64,000 nucleotides of DNA from Pyxicephalus adspersus (taxonomy: Eukaryota > Chordata > Amphibia > Anura > Pyxicephalidae), in contig NC_092868.1 of NCBI RefSeq assembly GCF_032062135.1, forward strand, positions 48,899,163 to 48,963,162. The letters run 5' to 3'. This document shows positions 12,256 through 25,524 of this stretch, piece by piece. Every line of letters begins with the position of its first letter. Within the stretch, counting starts at the first letter, position 1. A program made the translations under genes and the position numbers. Below the pieces are notes generated by a model. It was not told the DNA's origin, did not search any database, and saw nothing but the letters and a program-made list of their open reading frames with translations.

Positions 12256-12934
12256 TGTGTTTGTCTAAAATAGTCCTAAAATTAACAGGGAGGGTGAAAC
12301 CTCCTCATCACTATGGAAGTTGGGTGCATCTGGGAACTGAAATGCAGAAATCTTTAAACCAAAGCCCATGAGCTAAAAGAATCTATTACTCAATTCAACG
12401 AGTTAGCACTGGTTTGGTGAGAAGTAACCCCCTAATATTTAATCACCTATTTAGGCAAAAAAATATCAAACAAATATCGTGAAAAAAAAGTTTACAACGT
12501 AAATGAAGGCAAAAACATCATATTAAACAGCTTTATTTTAAGCACTGCATAAAAAAAAAGAACACAAAAGATTCATTGTGCAAAATCTGTTAAAAATATA
12601 TAATATAAATATAATTTGTACAATATAAAACTATACAATTATAAGAAGGATCATGAAAACACACATATTGTATAAATTTATATAAAGAGTGAGCTTGGAG
12701 TATTACAAAGCCAAATAAATACAAACTTACATTCAAGTGAAAGGCTTGGTAAATGTTCTCTGTATAGAGACAAAATGGCAAAATTTTACATCCAGGTATT
12801 AGTGACATGACGATTCTAATGCACACAGATTTTCCTCTATTTTTGGACTTTTTAAAGTAAAGTAAAGTAAATATTTGTAGTTTAGAACCCAGATAAGCTA
12901 GATGCAGATCTTCAAATGCATTGGCTTTTTTGCT

Positions 12935-12971
12935 TTTATTACACTAAATCCCAATCTTTTGAATCTTTATT
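12935..12971 (-). terminator. Candidate NPHP4 polyadenylation signals
   Basis: On the minus strand AATAAA occurs at 12966-12971 and again at 12935-12940, 355 and 386 nt past the stop codon. Either would give a short 3' UTR ending near 12920-12950. The DNA is A/T-rich, so chance matches are possible and a longer UTR is not excluded. Confidence 0.5.
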
Positions 12972-13325
12972 ATAAGAAGCGAGCAGCCCTTTGAATTTCG
13001 AGTGGTGCATCTTTTCTATAATTCACCTGTACGGTCACACCATATGATTGGATTGGAAGTGATGGGAAAACTCCCCAGGGTGATACACAATAGATTGCAG
13101 TAGAAATGTTAAAGAAGTTCCAAATCTTTCCAATTCCACTAAAAAAAAATAATTTTTTTGCAGATTGTGTTTCTATTGGAGGAATCATTTCATGTTCTAA
13201 TGACACCCTGCGTGTCAGGAAATGACAGGGTGTCAGTAGCTTGAAAAGCTTACCCCTAACTGGGCTGGAGCTGAGCTTGACATATATTATTCTGATCACA
13301 TAACATTTCATATCAGTCAAAACAT

Positions 13326-13484
13326 TCAATGGGCTTTCCTTGTTTGTTCATAATTGACCTTGACGCAGAAAGTCTCCTCATTTTTATCTTCATGATCATT
13401 GATGAATATCAGAATCTCTTCCATTCCTTTGCTGTCGCTGGGTGCAAATCGCAGGCCGATCGTGTACGTTTCCCCTGCGCCCAC
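13326..13484 (-). CDS. NPHP4: NPHP4 exon 30 (last coding exon, with stop)
   Basis: 159 nt including TGA at 13326-13328. It encodes [34 protein letters not shown] and a C-terminal tail ending NYEQTRKAH. Human ends ...FCVKVIYQ, so this orthologue has a few extra residues. Acceptor TTTTTTTAG after an A/T-rich tract. Confidence 0.96.
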   Translation of the reverse strand: MGAGETYTIGLRFAPSDSKGMEEILIFINDHEDKNEETFCVKVNYEQTRKAH

Positions 13485-16400
13485 CTAAAAAAAAGTCATT
13501 TATAATTTAGCCTTATCAGCCTGATTGCTTTAAGAATTTGCTTGTTCAATTTTCTGTTTAGTTTAATTAGTTTTATACACTACAACGATATCTTCCTTGT
13601 TCAATTTTATGTTTAGTTTAGTTGGCTTTATACACTACAACAATATCTTCCTGAAAATGTGCTAGACCTTCCCCTAATTCCCCATTTTGGCCTAATCATT
13701 CCTTAGTCGTAGCATAATTCTAAATAATTATCATTATTATTATGGCTCCCGGTGATCTGAATGCTGGCCAGACCCAGATAATGAATGATTCTAGACTTCT
13801 AGTTCAGAAGATCAGCTAATTTACTTATCAGCCAAACCTCCCGGCTGCAGAAAGCAAGTTGAAACTGTTAATAGTTTATATTTAGAGTTCTGGAACAGCA
13901 CTGCCATTGGTAACTACAGCTCTGAAATTCACTTAATTTTACAAATTTAATAAAAGAATTTGATCTCTGGGAAATGTTAGACTCTTAAAAATCAACACAG
14001 TGCGGCTTTATAATAAATGTATATGAATTAATGTAGCGGACATGCAAAGGCTCTTGATTTAAGTACTTTGCAAGCGGCTTCCTGTGAACTTTCATTAGCT
14101 CACACTTCTGCGCGCGTCGGCAGAACTCGCTGTACAAGCGTTGGGAGCAAAAAACAGGCGACCTTCTGTACTATGCAATTAGAATGAATTAATTAAGTTG
14201 TGTAGATGGAATATGGAGGCAGAGATGTGTATGGTATAGGAAGGCATAAGTTCTGTCATTGTCAGTGCAGGCGAGTGTGCGTAATACTGTCGAATCAATG
14301 GGGATGTAGTTATAACAAGCTAAACAAAGCTGCTCACTTCAAAGCAACATTTATTGATTCTTTAACAACGAGAACCTGTCATAAATGTGGATACAACGTG
14401 TAAAAGCACCAATGACCTGTATTTTCTTTGTCCTACTGCCATTTTCCTCTTACAGAAGATTGATTGTTCTCTGGTTAGTGCATGCAAATTTCCTAAATTT
14501 AATATCATTATGTGCTGAAAATTTAATTCTGCAGCCAAAACTAGAATAACACATGCCGGTCCTGAGTAAGGATGCATGACACCTGAAACATGTTGTATAT
14601 ATTTCCACTCAAATATGGGATTGGATTTTAAACCAAAGCCCTATGACTCCCTTTACCCATGGCAAGAGAGCACAGGAAATAGGTATACCTTGCTGGGGAG
14701 GGCAGAATGAACCCAAATATTTTGATGTTCTCTGCCTTTTTCAACACCCAAAATCATCATGGCAGACAGCAGGACCTTTAGTTAGATCCCAAAGCCAGAG
14801 GTCTTGAAGAAGTTAATACCTTAGCTCAAGGTTACTCCAAACTCTGATTTTGCCAACTAGGAGTGAACAAGCATTTAAGAAAGCAAGAAAAAGGGAAGAT
14901 TATGCGTTACCTCAAAGGTGTCCTCCTTAAATTGCAGCAGGTCCACTCTGTTTGTTTGGAGTGAGTACCTCTTCTTAACTTGATAGGGGTTTGTATACGT
15001 GATCTTTTTGTTGCAACCCTTGTCTCCAGAAGGAATAGTAATTTCAAAGGCCTTTGAAAACATAAAAATGTTATTGTCGCATTAATGCGTGTCACAAGTA
15101 GGATTGGTTTTATGGTGGGGTAAACTGGGAAAATGTTCAGGGTCCCAACTGACAGAATGGGAGGAAGTTGGAGATTTGACAACAAAAACCCTCCCCTTTA
15201 ATACAAATCACATGACTGGTAAGTAGGGAGCCCACAGCAGCATTTTCTCCAACTGAGATTTCTCCTAACATCTGGGTCCGATTTATTGAGAGGCTAGGAC
15301 CAGAGCGCAATGGTAGCCGACATCCCACACAGCGACCATGCACGCTCTCTAGCTCGTTAATCCATTTCCATTAAAGGCGGTGGATTCAGCTCACACAGCA
15401 TTTTCAGAAACAAATTACAGGAGAGCTTTAATATTTTCAGATTGTAATGTTTCATTGCAGCTCCCCTAGGAATGAATGCGAGACATACTAATTCAAATTG
15501 TTTTAACAATGAACAGCGGAGCAAAATTATACATGTCAGCTTGTAATAATCCCTTTTCAGTGAGAGCGCTCCAGCAATTTATCATAATGCAAAATAATCA
15601 CTGTATATTTAAAGAGAATAGAAGAATTGCAAAGACTTGCACAACGTTATCAGGTTGGTTATTATTGGGTAGGAAACTGCTGTCTGGCCTGGGGGCAACA
15701 GGAGGAAAAAGGTTTATGGTTTTAATTTATTTATCATAATTTTAAAGAAGGTGTTAAGGTCAAAAAATTTCACTCCATCTGGTGCCATTGCCCCGCCTCT
15801 ATGATAAGCCATATCCACACAAGTGCAGCAGGGCAAACTGCTTTGTACATATGTGTCATGTGGGACCTACATTACATGAAAGTACCTGAAAGTGATCTGC
15901 TCAGTTTTATCACCACCTACAATAATATTTATCACTGGTGTACATATCCCTATATGTAAGTATGTCAGTATGTAAGTATAAGTACAACCAATCACTAAAA
16001 TGTTATAACTTCTTATTGTTTCAAAAGTAATAAATCAGTAGATTTTGTTAAAATAATTCCTTTTGATCCTATCATAAAGATCCTAGTTGACACCTCCAGT
16101 TATAGGGTAACAACATTCCACCTAGTCTACACATTGCACTTCTGGGTTCTCACACAGGCTTATGGTGGAAACTACAATTGGCCTGGTCAACTCCAATCAG
16201 AAATCCATCACTGGAGTGCATGTAGACAGCAATAGCAGATCATCAGCACTGTTACGCAACTAACAATGAAAAAAAATAAAAATAAACTAGAATATAAACT
16301 GATTCAATTATAAACTGAGGCAACTATTTTTACCAGAAAAAAAACAGAATACATTGACCCAAGTATAAACCTAGGGAACAAAATTTGCCCATCACTGTTA

Positions 16401-16742
16401 ACATTCAAAACAGTAACTAAAAAAAATAAAAATATTGTGAATAAATACATATATGGTATATTGAATTTTAAAAAAAAAAATACATGGGTCCAGTCTGTAT
16501 ATCTTTTTTTTCCCCTTTTAACATATTGAAGTATTTTATACTTTTGTTTGTAATGGGTCATATACTCCTAAATGATCATTTCTGCATTATTGTTGACCAC
16601 CGGTAGATGGTGCTATATGTCCTATGTAAAGTGCTACAAACTCTGCCCCAGTTGGAGTTTGTAAAACACTTTACATAAGGACACAGCACCATCTAGTGGC
16701 CCAAATATAAAACAACACTCTTTTTTCTAGTGGCATTTTTGG

Positions 16743-16791
<49 letters not shown>

Positions 16792-19079
16792 CAGTTAAAA
16801 CTCGAGTATATACAGTATTGTATTTAAAAAAAAAGTCAACTGTTTATAATACACATTTAGTCAAAAAACAAAATGTCATTTGGTTAGCTTTCCATTTCCT
16901 TTAAATAATCTGCATCATGAACAAATCCGTGCCTTTTAGAAACATTATGCAAGCAACATTCACCTTTCATTTTCTGATTTGCAGTGTTATCGGTATATTA
17001 CACACAAACAAGTATCAAGCCAAACATTTACCACCGCTGTTCTGTTCTGTATTTAATTAGAATCTTAATTTTGCTGTTGGGACATTATGACTCTTCTAAA
17101 GGCCACAAGTACATCTGAGGACTCCGAGTCTGATGGTTTAATAAACCGGCGCAGATTAAAAACTCAGAGGATACCCATGAAAATGAATGGCTGTCCATTA
17201 AGAGCTCATTAAACACTGTCAGGAAAACTGAGCAAGTTTTCCAGGCAAACTTTGAAAACTTTGTATGACAGTCCATTAGAGGGCAGTAAAGGTGAAATGA
17301 AACCTGCGTGATGGATGGCGTTTCGGATGCTTCATTTTCCTGGTCACCAATGTCCTATAACTCCATAAAAAATTAAGTTTGTGTAAAAATGAACAATGCA
17401 GCCCGGCTGCCAGAATGTTACACTGAAGCTTCATGTGCTGATCTGGTCATGGTTTACCAGTTTAAGAAGAACTTCACCTAAAAACAATATACCTGCGTTG
17501 AGGGTATAAAAGCTCTGTTTTCCATTACAGTGTGTGTTGCTACTTCCTGTTCCTGTAACTCAGAGTTAGAAGGATAGGAAGTGATTAGAAATAATGAGTA
17601 CGTACGGATATGGCTACATTTCTCAATGTCACAGGGTTGCCACTAAATCCTAACAAGTGGTACTAAACCCCGCTATAATCACCTGTCCTCATTCCATCAC
17701 AGGGCACTGCCATGTTCCTCCTTCTTCTGATCCTCCTTGACATCTTCGGCCATTTTCATTGGCCAAGATGACAAAATTCCCATGCAGGTCCTGCATAAGT
17801 TTATCCATTCCTAGCACATGAAAGGGAAGCTGAGATTGCAGACAAACTCAGCTTTTTTGAAGATCAGGCAGGTGGGAGAAATTATTATAGAAGGGATATC
17901 TCCTGTCCTAATGCCCTGCCTGATCAAAATGTATAATTCCACTTTAAAGCAGACCTTTGATCACATTTTCAACATTAAGTGAAAGAATGCCTTTCGCTTT
18001 TACATAATGAAAATAATTTTTATTGTTATTCCATTAATTTTTACTTTTTTAAGATCTCCCCAAATCTTCCGTTTTCACTGCCACGGTGGTAAAGACTGAA
18101 GAGGAAACCAACAGCCTCTTGGGATACTTTTATCACATATCCACGGAAGGCTGCAGGCTGTTCTTTCTGTAAAAATCTGGAGATCAGGCACTTCGTCTTG
18201 GGGGGCTTTCCTCAAACGTGAATAAACAAGTGCACAATCTCACGCTTGCGCAGAGTGAGAATGGCGCTCGTTTTTATTTGGAGGAAGACGCGTCACCTGA
18301 TCTTCTGCCTACGCTGTGCAAGCTCAAGCAATGGAACCATTAGGAACCAACAAGAAGATTGCGGTGAGGGATATAATGGCAAGGCAGACAGGGTGGGTTT
18401 CACTGGGCACAGTAAGTATCTTAAGGGCGTTAAATAAAAGTGATTCTCATGTAAGTTCTGCTTTAATGAGGGGAATTCTCCCTAACGGAGCCACAGACAG
18501 CAATACATATGCAACAGAAATTCTAATCTTTATCCACTATACAAAAAATAATCATTCTGGCTAAATTGGAAAAATTATGTGTTTCTGCAGACAGCGTGGT
18601 TTTCTGTTACTGCCAACAAAATGAAATGATGACTTTCTTGTAACTATGGCAACACCTGGAGTGCTCTGTACTCTGAACAAAATGCACCCAAAAAATCTGG
18701 CCTTTGTCAACTGGCTCGCTGATTTTATGTCATTACAAATGCCATGTGATCAACAAATAAAAAAAAAAAAAGGTCCTTCCATTTAGCATATAGGCCTTGA
18801 TTTATGAAAGCTCTCCAAGGCTAGAGAGAATACTCTTTCAGAAGTGAACTGGGTGATCCAGAAAACATGGAATGGATTTTTAAAAATAATTTGCCAGCAA
18901 ATGTTTTGAATACTGGACCAGATCCATTCCAGGTTTGCTGGATCACCCAGCTTCACTGATGAAAATGTATTCTCTCCAGCCTTGGAGACCTTTTAAAAAT
19001 TAGGGTCAAAGTGTCAGAGTTACTGGCTTGTCTTTACAGAGCAGAAGCAGGTAAAAATCTGCAATGAAGTGTGCTGACC

Positions 19080-19110
<31 letters not shown>

Positions 19111-22100
19111 GCACACAACACAAAGCTCACCTTGGAAATAATAGGATTTCGGCTCACTACACAGACGAGCCAGGAGGCTACAAGCTGATGATGGTCAACG
19201 TCCACTAAGTTAAGGTAGATGAATCTGCTACCAGCTTTGTTCGGACGCACAGCGATGTGAAGGTCTTGGATGCCATTTGGTGGCAGTACAAACACATCAT
19301 TAGGATCAACCTGTACACAAATACAAAGTCAGTGTAAAGCTCAATTCTGGGTGAATAAAAAATACAACATTTATAACAATGAAATGTATTTTATATACAA
19401 CTAATGTGATCAGCTTCCTGGCATCTGTTACATAAAACATATAGGCTGGAGGAGGAAGGGGCAGCACTAGGAGCCAATGAGGTTGTGCTGACCGGTGTGC
19501 AAGTAAGTGGAGAGAACAGAGTGAACGGATTCCTTGTCTGTGTGTTGGTTGTTGGCGGGGTGGGGACAGCACTGTAACTCAACCAAGTGGTGCCACCCTT
19601 CTGGCAGGATTGTATAGTAAAGGTGTAAGAATGAGAACATTTGGGCTCTGCAGCCTTTTATTGTGTAGCTTTGTGCTTTGCAACTTCCAATGTGTGTGCA
19701 TGAGTTCATAATCGGATCAGAGAGTGGGCGATGCCTAGTTCTGTGGGTTTAGAGCAAAGAAGAACCACTGGAAATGCAGCTATTGTGTCAGAAGAATGTG
19801 AGGAGGAATTTCAGGAAAACAATTACAGACTTGACAGACCATCCGTGTCCACAATGACCATTTTATTATTCACCTGGAGTTAATTTTATAACACAACTGA
19901 CCTTCAGTTCATGTGGGTGAGACATGTATGCTCTGACTTTGCGCACCACTTGTGTCCCTCGGAGGACCAGAGACATTTGTGTGAGCTGACCCGTTACACA
20001 GCTGAGATCCACTCGTTTCAAGGAATGGACGTAGATCTGCCAGATTTGGATTGGAGCAGCCAGCCATCGATCCCTGTGTCAGTATAAAGAGATAAAATAA
20101 TCAAAATCACATATACAGTGAATAATGTCTATACATAATAATAGGACGGGCGCTGCAGAGGCATGTTGAGTAATGAGAGGCTTCTATATAGTCATTCATC
20201 CAATCACATCCAGCATTGGTTAGAGAAGCTACAAGTCTGCAAGCCTCAGCATAGTACAGAGCTCTCTTCCTATATATTCAGGCCATACCAAAAGAAATCA
20301 TCATACAATATAATGGTATACAGGAGGCCCAAGTATGGAGGATTCAAACTTTACTTGGAGTCTGCAAGAAGAAGTCCCCTTTATATAGTGTTTGCTTAGA
20401 CTCACCTTGACTCTATAAATTTCCAGCAGATATTTTATCCGATTGGTACATAACTTCTGAGCACTAACAAAATTAAACAATTAACCATGTAACGCGGGCT
20501 GTTTATCTTCCTTCCAAACACTGGGACTGCCATAAAAAAGGATACTTGCCACTGACATTTTTACTGGCTCTTTTATAAACGTGTATCAAGCTGAATTTGC
20601 TGCGCTATAAAATGTGATACAATGAAAGGGAAAGACAGCACATTACTTTTGTTAGACTTCCCCCAAGATATTCCTATTTAATGGAAATTGGATGCAGACA
20701 ATAAAAAAAAATGAATATGCCGTGCACTGGGAAAAATACAGAGGCAGACCTTGAAATATCAATAAATTAAATTGTAAGCTGAAACAATGCAAAGGTCAGA
20801 AATATATGGTTACTTCTGTAGATTGTTAGGAAGAGCACGGACTGCGATGATAACTGCCAGTGTTAAGGGCACCATGGTAAAAACAAGATTACATTGTGTT
20901 GTGATTAACATTGGGTACTAAGGATCGGAGCTTCTTTAGGACCACAGAAATCATTTTAAAGTGAAGGGACAGGGTATTTATCACACTTAAATTACTTTTC
21001 TACAAAATAATTGAAAATGTACACTATATAGATAAAAGGTTGTAGGCACCAACACATCACAGCCATATGAGCTTGAAGAAGATTTCATTCCACAACCATG
21101 GGCATTAGATGGAGTTAGACACCCTCTTAACCGCACCTATTAATCTGGAAAGTCTTTCCACAAGATTTTGGATTGTGTCTGTACTCAATAAGGCAAGAGT
21201 CTTTGAGGACAGGATTGGGGCGCCTGTTCTTCGCCAGAGCACCCCTCAAGGTGTGATGGGTCGGTAACCCTAGTGGTCACTGGGCTACTTTTCTGCAAGG
21301 ATGTCAGCAGGTTGTGGCCCCCAGGATACTAGGGAAGAGCAGGATGAGATGGCTTTGGTGTAGCGACAGCCATTTAGCAAGTACAGCAGAAAGTGCAAAG
21401 GCAAACAGATTGAGGTCCAGATAGTCCAGGGTCAGTGTTGACTGCAGAAATAAATCAGGTCAGGACGATCCGAGGTCAGGGAAGGCAGAAAACAGCCAAC
21501 AAAATTGAGGTCGAGCTGGGTTCAGTGTCTGAGAAATCTATCAAGCAGAATAATGCTGGGTAAAGTAGCAGGTAGCACACCAAAGATCCAGCAACCTGCA
21601 CCTAGGACTAGGGAGGCTTAAATAGGACTGGGAGCCAAAAGCAGGACAGGATGACCAGGAATTATTCTATTCATTGGCTGCAGGACATACTCTCTAACCC
21701 CCTCCAGCTAAGCACAGTGTGGAGAGGATGCAGAGATAGACAGAGTGTTTCCCATTTCCTTTATTTCTAAAAAAATATTGACTCATAAATTATTTCAAAA
21801 CTAAATAATATTTTAAAAATACAATTATATGTTCCCTTTATTAAAGAGGATGCTACATGCAAGCACCACAGATTGGCAGGTGGTTTAGTTTGTCAACAGT
21901 TCTGTTGTGAAGTTCCGGATTCTCTTACTTTTACGATCACTTACCTGTTTTGTGGAAAGGTAGCAAACTTTATTTAATGGCCAGGTATTCCCCTTTTAGG
22001 TGTTAAAGGTATCATTTGGATGATTTTCTGTGATGTTGTGTACAGCAATCTATTATTTTCAGAAGTGCTTTGTGACCTTAACGAAATGTCTAAATATCAA

Positions 22101-25100
22101 CTTCAATACTTGAAGTAGAAACAGAAAAGTCCATTAGGGCAAAAAAAAAAAAAGAAGAAAGGTGGTAAAATCTATGATTCAGAGAAAAGCAGAGTCTGGC
22201 AATCTATATTTAAAGAGGAACTGAAAAAAAGGAATGTCCTGATTACATCCTGCACCCTCTGGCTGTTTCTGTGTTCCCCATGATCCCAAGGCAAGTAACC
22301 CTACAGACAGTCAATCCAGTATGATTTCCCCTCTGAACCTAAAAGAGTAGAAATTAAGAATTTAAATATTCTAATATGAATAGCATTTAGGATGACTTAC
22401 GTATAAAGAACAATAAAGAATTTCTTTATCTGTGGGCTGGGCCCTCCAGCAACTTTAACAAACACATCTTGAGGTTCTCCATGACCCTGGAAAATGGAAA
22501 GAAAATAGAACTACATAAATTGCTGGTAATGCCTTAATGCCCTTTGCTCACCTCTGTACTGGCCAATAATCTTTTATAAAACTTATATTTGGTGTATTTG
22601 CCACTGCTGAAGCTTTCAACAAATACCCAGCATGAAATCAGATTGGGGTTGAGTTGACCGCTACAAGTGGTAATTTAGGTAATCATCTGTTGATTTCCAC
22701 AGAATCCCATAAAAATATTTATTATTCATTTAACATAACAACAAAATTGAATTTGTGTATATCTTGACCAGGGCATTGTCTGCATGGAGTTTGCAGCTTC
22801 TCCCTGTGTTTGGTGGGTTTCCTTCGAATACTCCGGCTTCCTCCCACAATCCAAAAACATGCAATTAGGTTAATTGGCTTCCCCCAAAATTTACCTTAGA
22901 CTGTAGTGATGACATATGACTATGGTAGGGACTTTAGATTGTGAGCCCCCGACATGACTATTGACTTTGTACAGCACTGCGTAATATGTTAGCACTATAT
23001 AAATACTGTATACTATATCCCTATTTAATGTACAGCGCTGCGTAATATGTTGGCGCTATATAAATCCTGTTTAATAATAATAATAATAATAATAATACTA
23101 CACTGTATATAAATACCATATTAATAATAACTGGTGAAATAAAACCATCACTGAGATCAGCTGTCAGCCACCCTGCATATTACTGTGACGCTGATTGGAA
23201 ATGTAGCTAGAAGATTGGGACAGGCTACAAGATAAAACGGTGTAATTATTCCAGGTGTCACCACGCACTGTATCGGCAGCCGTTCTCTGCAGACAAGTGA
23301 CTAAATGATGAACCTGGGCTTTGCTGGATAAAAAAGAATAAAATGTGGCTTTATAATGTCAGAAATATATAACGTGTATTCAGCAAGTTTAATTTAAAGA
23401 CATGGCTCTAGCAAAAAAATTAATATAATAAAAAAAAAAAACAGTATCAGATAATTATAACGACAACACAAAGATAAAGTCAATAAACCTGGAACCTCAA
23501 GAATAAGTCAGCAGTGGTGGTTTCTATCCACATTTCTATCCAAGCAAAGAAGATAAATGTACTGATCAAATACACAAATCTGAACTGATATGTGGATGGA
23601 TTTGTGGTTTGGTCAAGGTGCTACATCACTACACACAGTATTCCTTGAATGAGCTCCCACAATGGAGTCTACAAGTGCGCCTCTGACATGGCAATCATAG
23701 AAAGTTGGGTGCAGCTGAGAATTTTGGCATAGAAGATAAAGGCCATGGCTTTCACTGCAAGCAGATCTGTGCAGAGCGGGGGATCTGACCAGGGCTGTAA
23801 GGTGATGGAATGCACTGGACATGGAGGTCAGACCTTCGTGATCACCATCATATTCAGTCACGCTGTACAACTGCTATAGCAACATGAAGTAAGACAATGA
23901 CTATTGAGGATGTTTATACAATATCTACCTGATTGTCCCTGGCTACCATTTTCATTCAATAAAGGATGTTTGAATCCTAAAGGTTTAGCATGTTGGTGAT
24001 ATCTAGGGCAGTCTGCATGGAATTACAGACTGCGTTGGAACATCCAATGTTCCAGGCATCAAATACAATATATTGCAGGTTATGGTGGCTGCATTTGTTT
24101 TCTTTGTAACCTATTATTTATACCTGACGTTCCTGCCACCTTAAGACAGGACACTTCCTGTCGTAGGGTGACAACGCTCACTCACTGTACTGTATCTATG
24201 AAGGGGTAGCATTGCCTCGTCTGTATTCTACCATCAGTATTTATAATCTCATGTTCTTATGGAGATTTTATTTCAAACAACTCTAATGTTGTTTTGATGT
24301 CTGTAATGTGTTTTCAGAATTTTTCCTGCCGGTTTAACATTAGGAACCTAATTGTTGGCACTGACATTCTTCAGGATGATTGGGAAAGATTTCTAATTTA
24401 TATTTACAAGTTTCTTTGTGTCACAGATAACATTGGGGTCACTGCAGCGTGCAAAAAGTTCTGGTTCTTCTCCTGGCATTCCAACTGGAGCTCCTAGAAT
24501 AAAAACATTTTACATTTGGTTTAGTTATAGCAAGAAGAACAAACTGGCATTTAATATCTACAACAAGATTGATATTAAATACTCCAGGCAAGTAAAGTCA
24601 AATAATAAACTACTAATGCATAATTGATTATTGGTTGTATTTGGGCATAAATGGTATAAGCCTGGGATGAAGCCACCCCTTACCTTCAACCCTTCACCCT
24701 TTGAGCCTCATCGTCCCTGTTGTTTTTTCACCTTTTACCTTTTTAATTAAGTCAAGAGGCAATGTAACTGATATCATTGGAAACCTTGCTCTGATGTAAA
24801 TCCAACCTATATATATATGGATTTGCTTCCGAGATTCTTTTTGTGCACCCCTGCCCTTTGCAGGAAAAGCTGGTTGTGAATGAATGGCATAGCAGTTCAC
24901 ATGAGCAGTAGGCTCAGGATGTGACCAGGTAGTGAATATTTCTGAAGTGGAGCTTTAGATAGGTATAATAATATTATATTTTACTGATAAAGAGCCTTTA
25001 ACAAAGCACTATACAAAGAATACATAACAAACTAAGACATGGGAGAAGAGGAAAACCATGGCCACGGAGTCTATGATGTGAATAGATAGGACTGTGGCTA

Positions 25101-25483
25101 ACGGGTGATTAGGAGAGAGAAAGTTAAAAAAAGATGGGTTGTGAGTTTGAAGTGGGTTTTGGGCACTTCTTTAAATGTGCTAAAGCTAAAAGCAAGTCTA
25201 AAGGATAATGGAGAAATTCCAGATAAAGAAGCCCTAGAGAAGTCTTGGCACCATGCATGGGAAGAGGTTATGAGTGAGAAAGTCATTATTGGATCATTGG
25301 AATAGTGGAGGGGTCCGTTAGGCATTTATTTATGTACAAGATCAGAAACGTTGGTCAGGCAGAAGCTGTGGAGTAATTTAAAGGCAAAACACTAGTGGTT
25401 TGAATTTGATTGTGAGGTGGAATGGAAGCCAATGTAGAGATTTGCAAACAGGTGGCAAATGAGGAAAAGTAGGAAATATACAA

Positions 25484-25524
<41 letters not shown>

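Larger units (their letters stand above)
1..12934. other. Intergenic DNA 3' of NPHP4
   Basis: No open frame here looks like a conserved protein; the longest are short, C/S/L/F-rich or run through the N gap. Identified repeats are listed separately: MITEs at 598-830, 8727-8985 and 11457-11720, SINE tails at 2565-2680 and 3366-3437, the gap, tandem repeats near 4850 and 12035, and the retroelement near 10560-11318. I recognise nothing in 1-597, 831-2564, 5031-7115, 8986-10559 and 11721-12030 beyond A/T-rich unique-looking sequence; 3061-3215 is purine-rich. In mammals the region beyond NPHP4's 3' end is a large gene-poor interval, consistent with this. Confidence 0.7.
15052..19130 (-). other. 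Intron 28
   Basis: 4.1 kb. It contains A/T-rich repeat DNA at 16250-16820, the hairpin at 16595-16702, a (TA)n run, a MITE at 17943-18466, a foldback element at 18792-19007 and a (CTAT)n run by the exon 28 donor. 15052-16250 shows nothing recognisable. Confidence 0.8.

Noticed and set aside
14555..14605. Hammerhead-like CTGAGTAAGG...CCTGAAACATG
   Set aside because: Stem I does not pair and the core has two departures from consensus; too weak to list as a feature.
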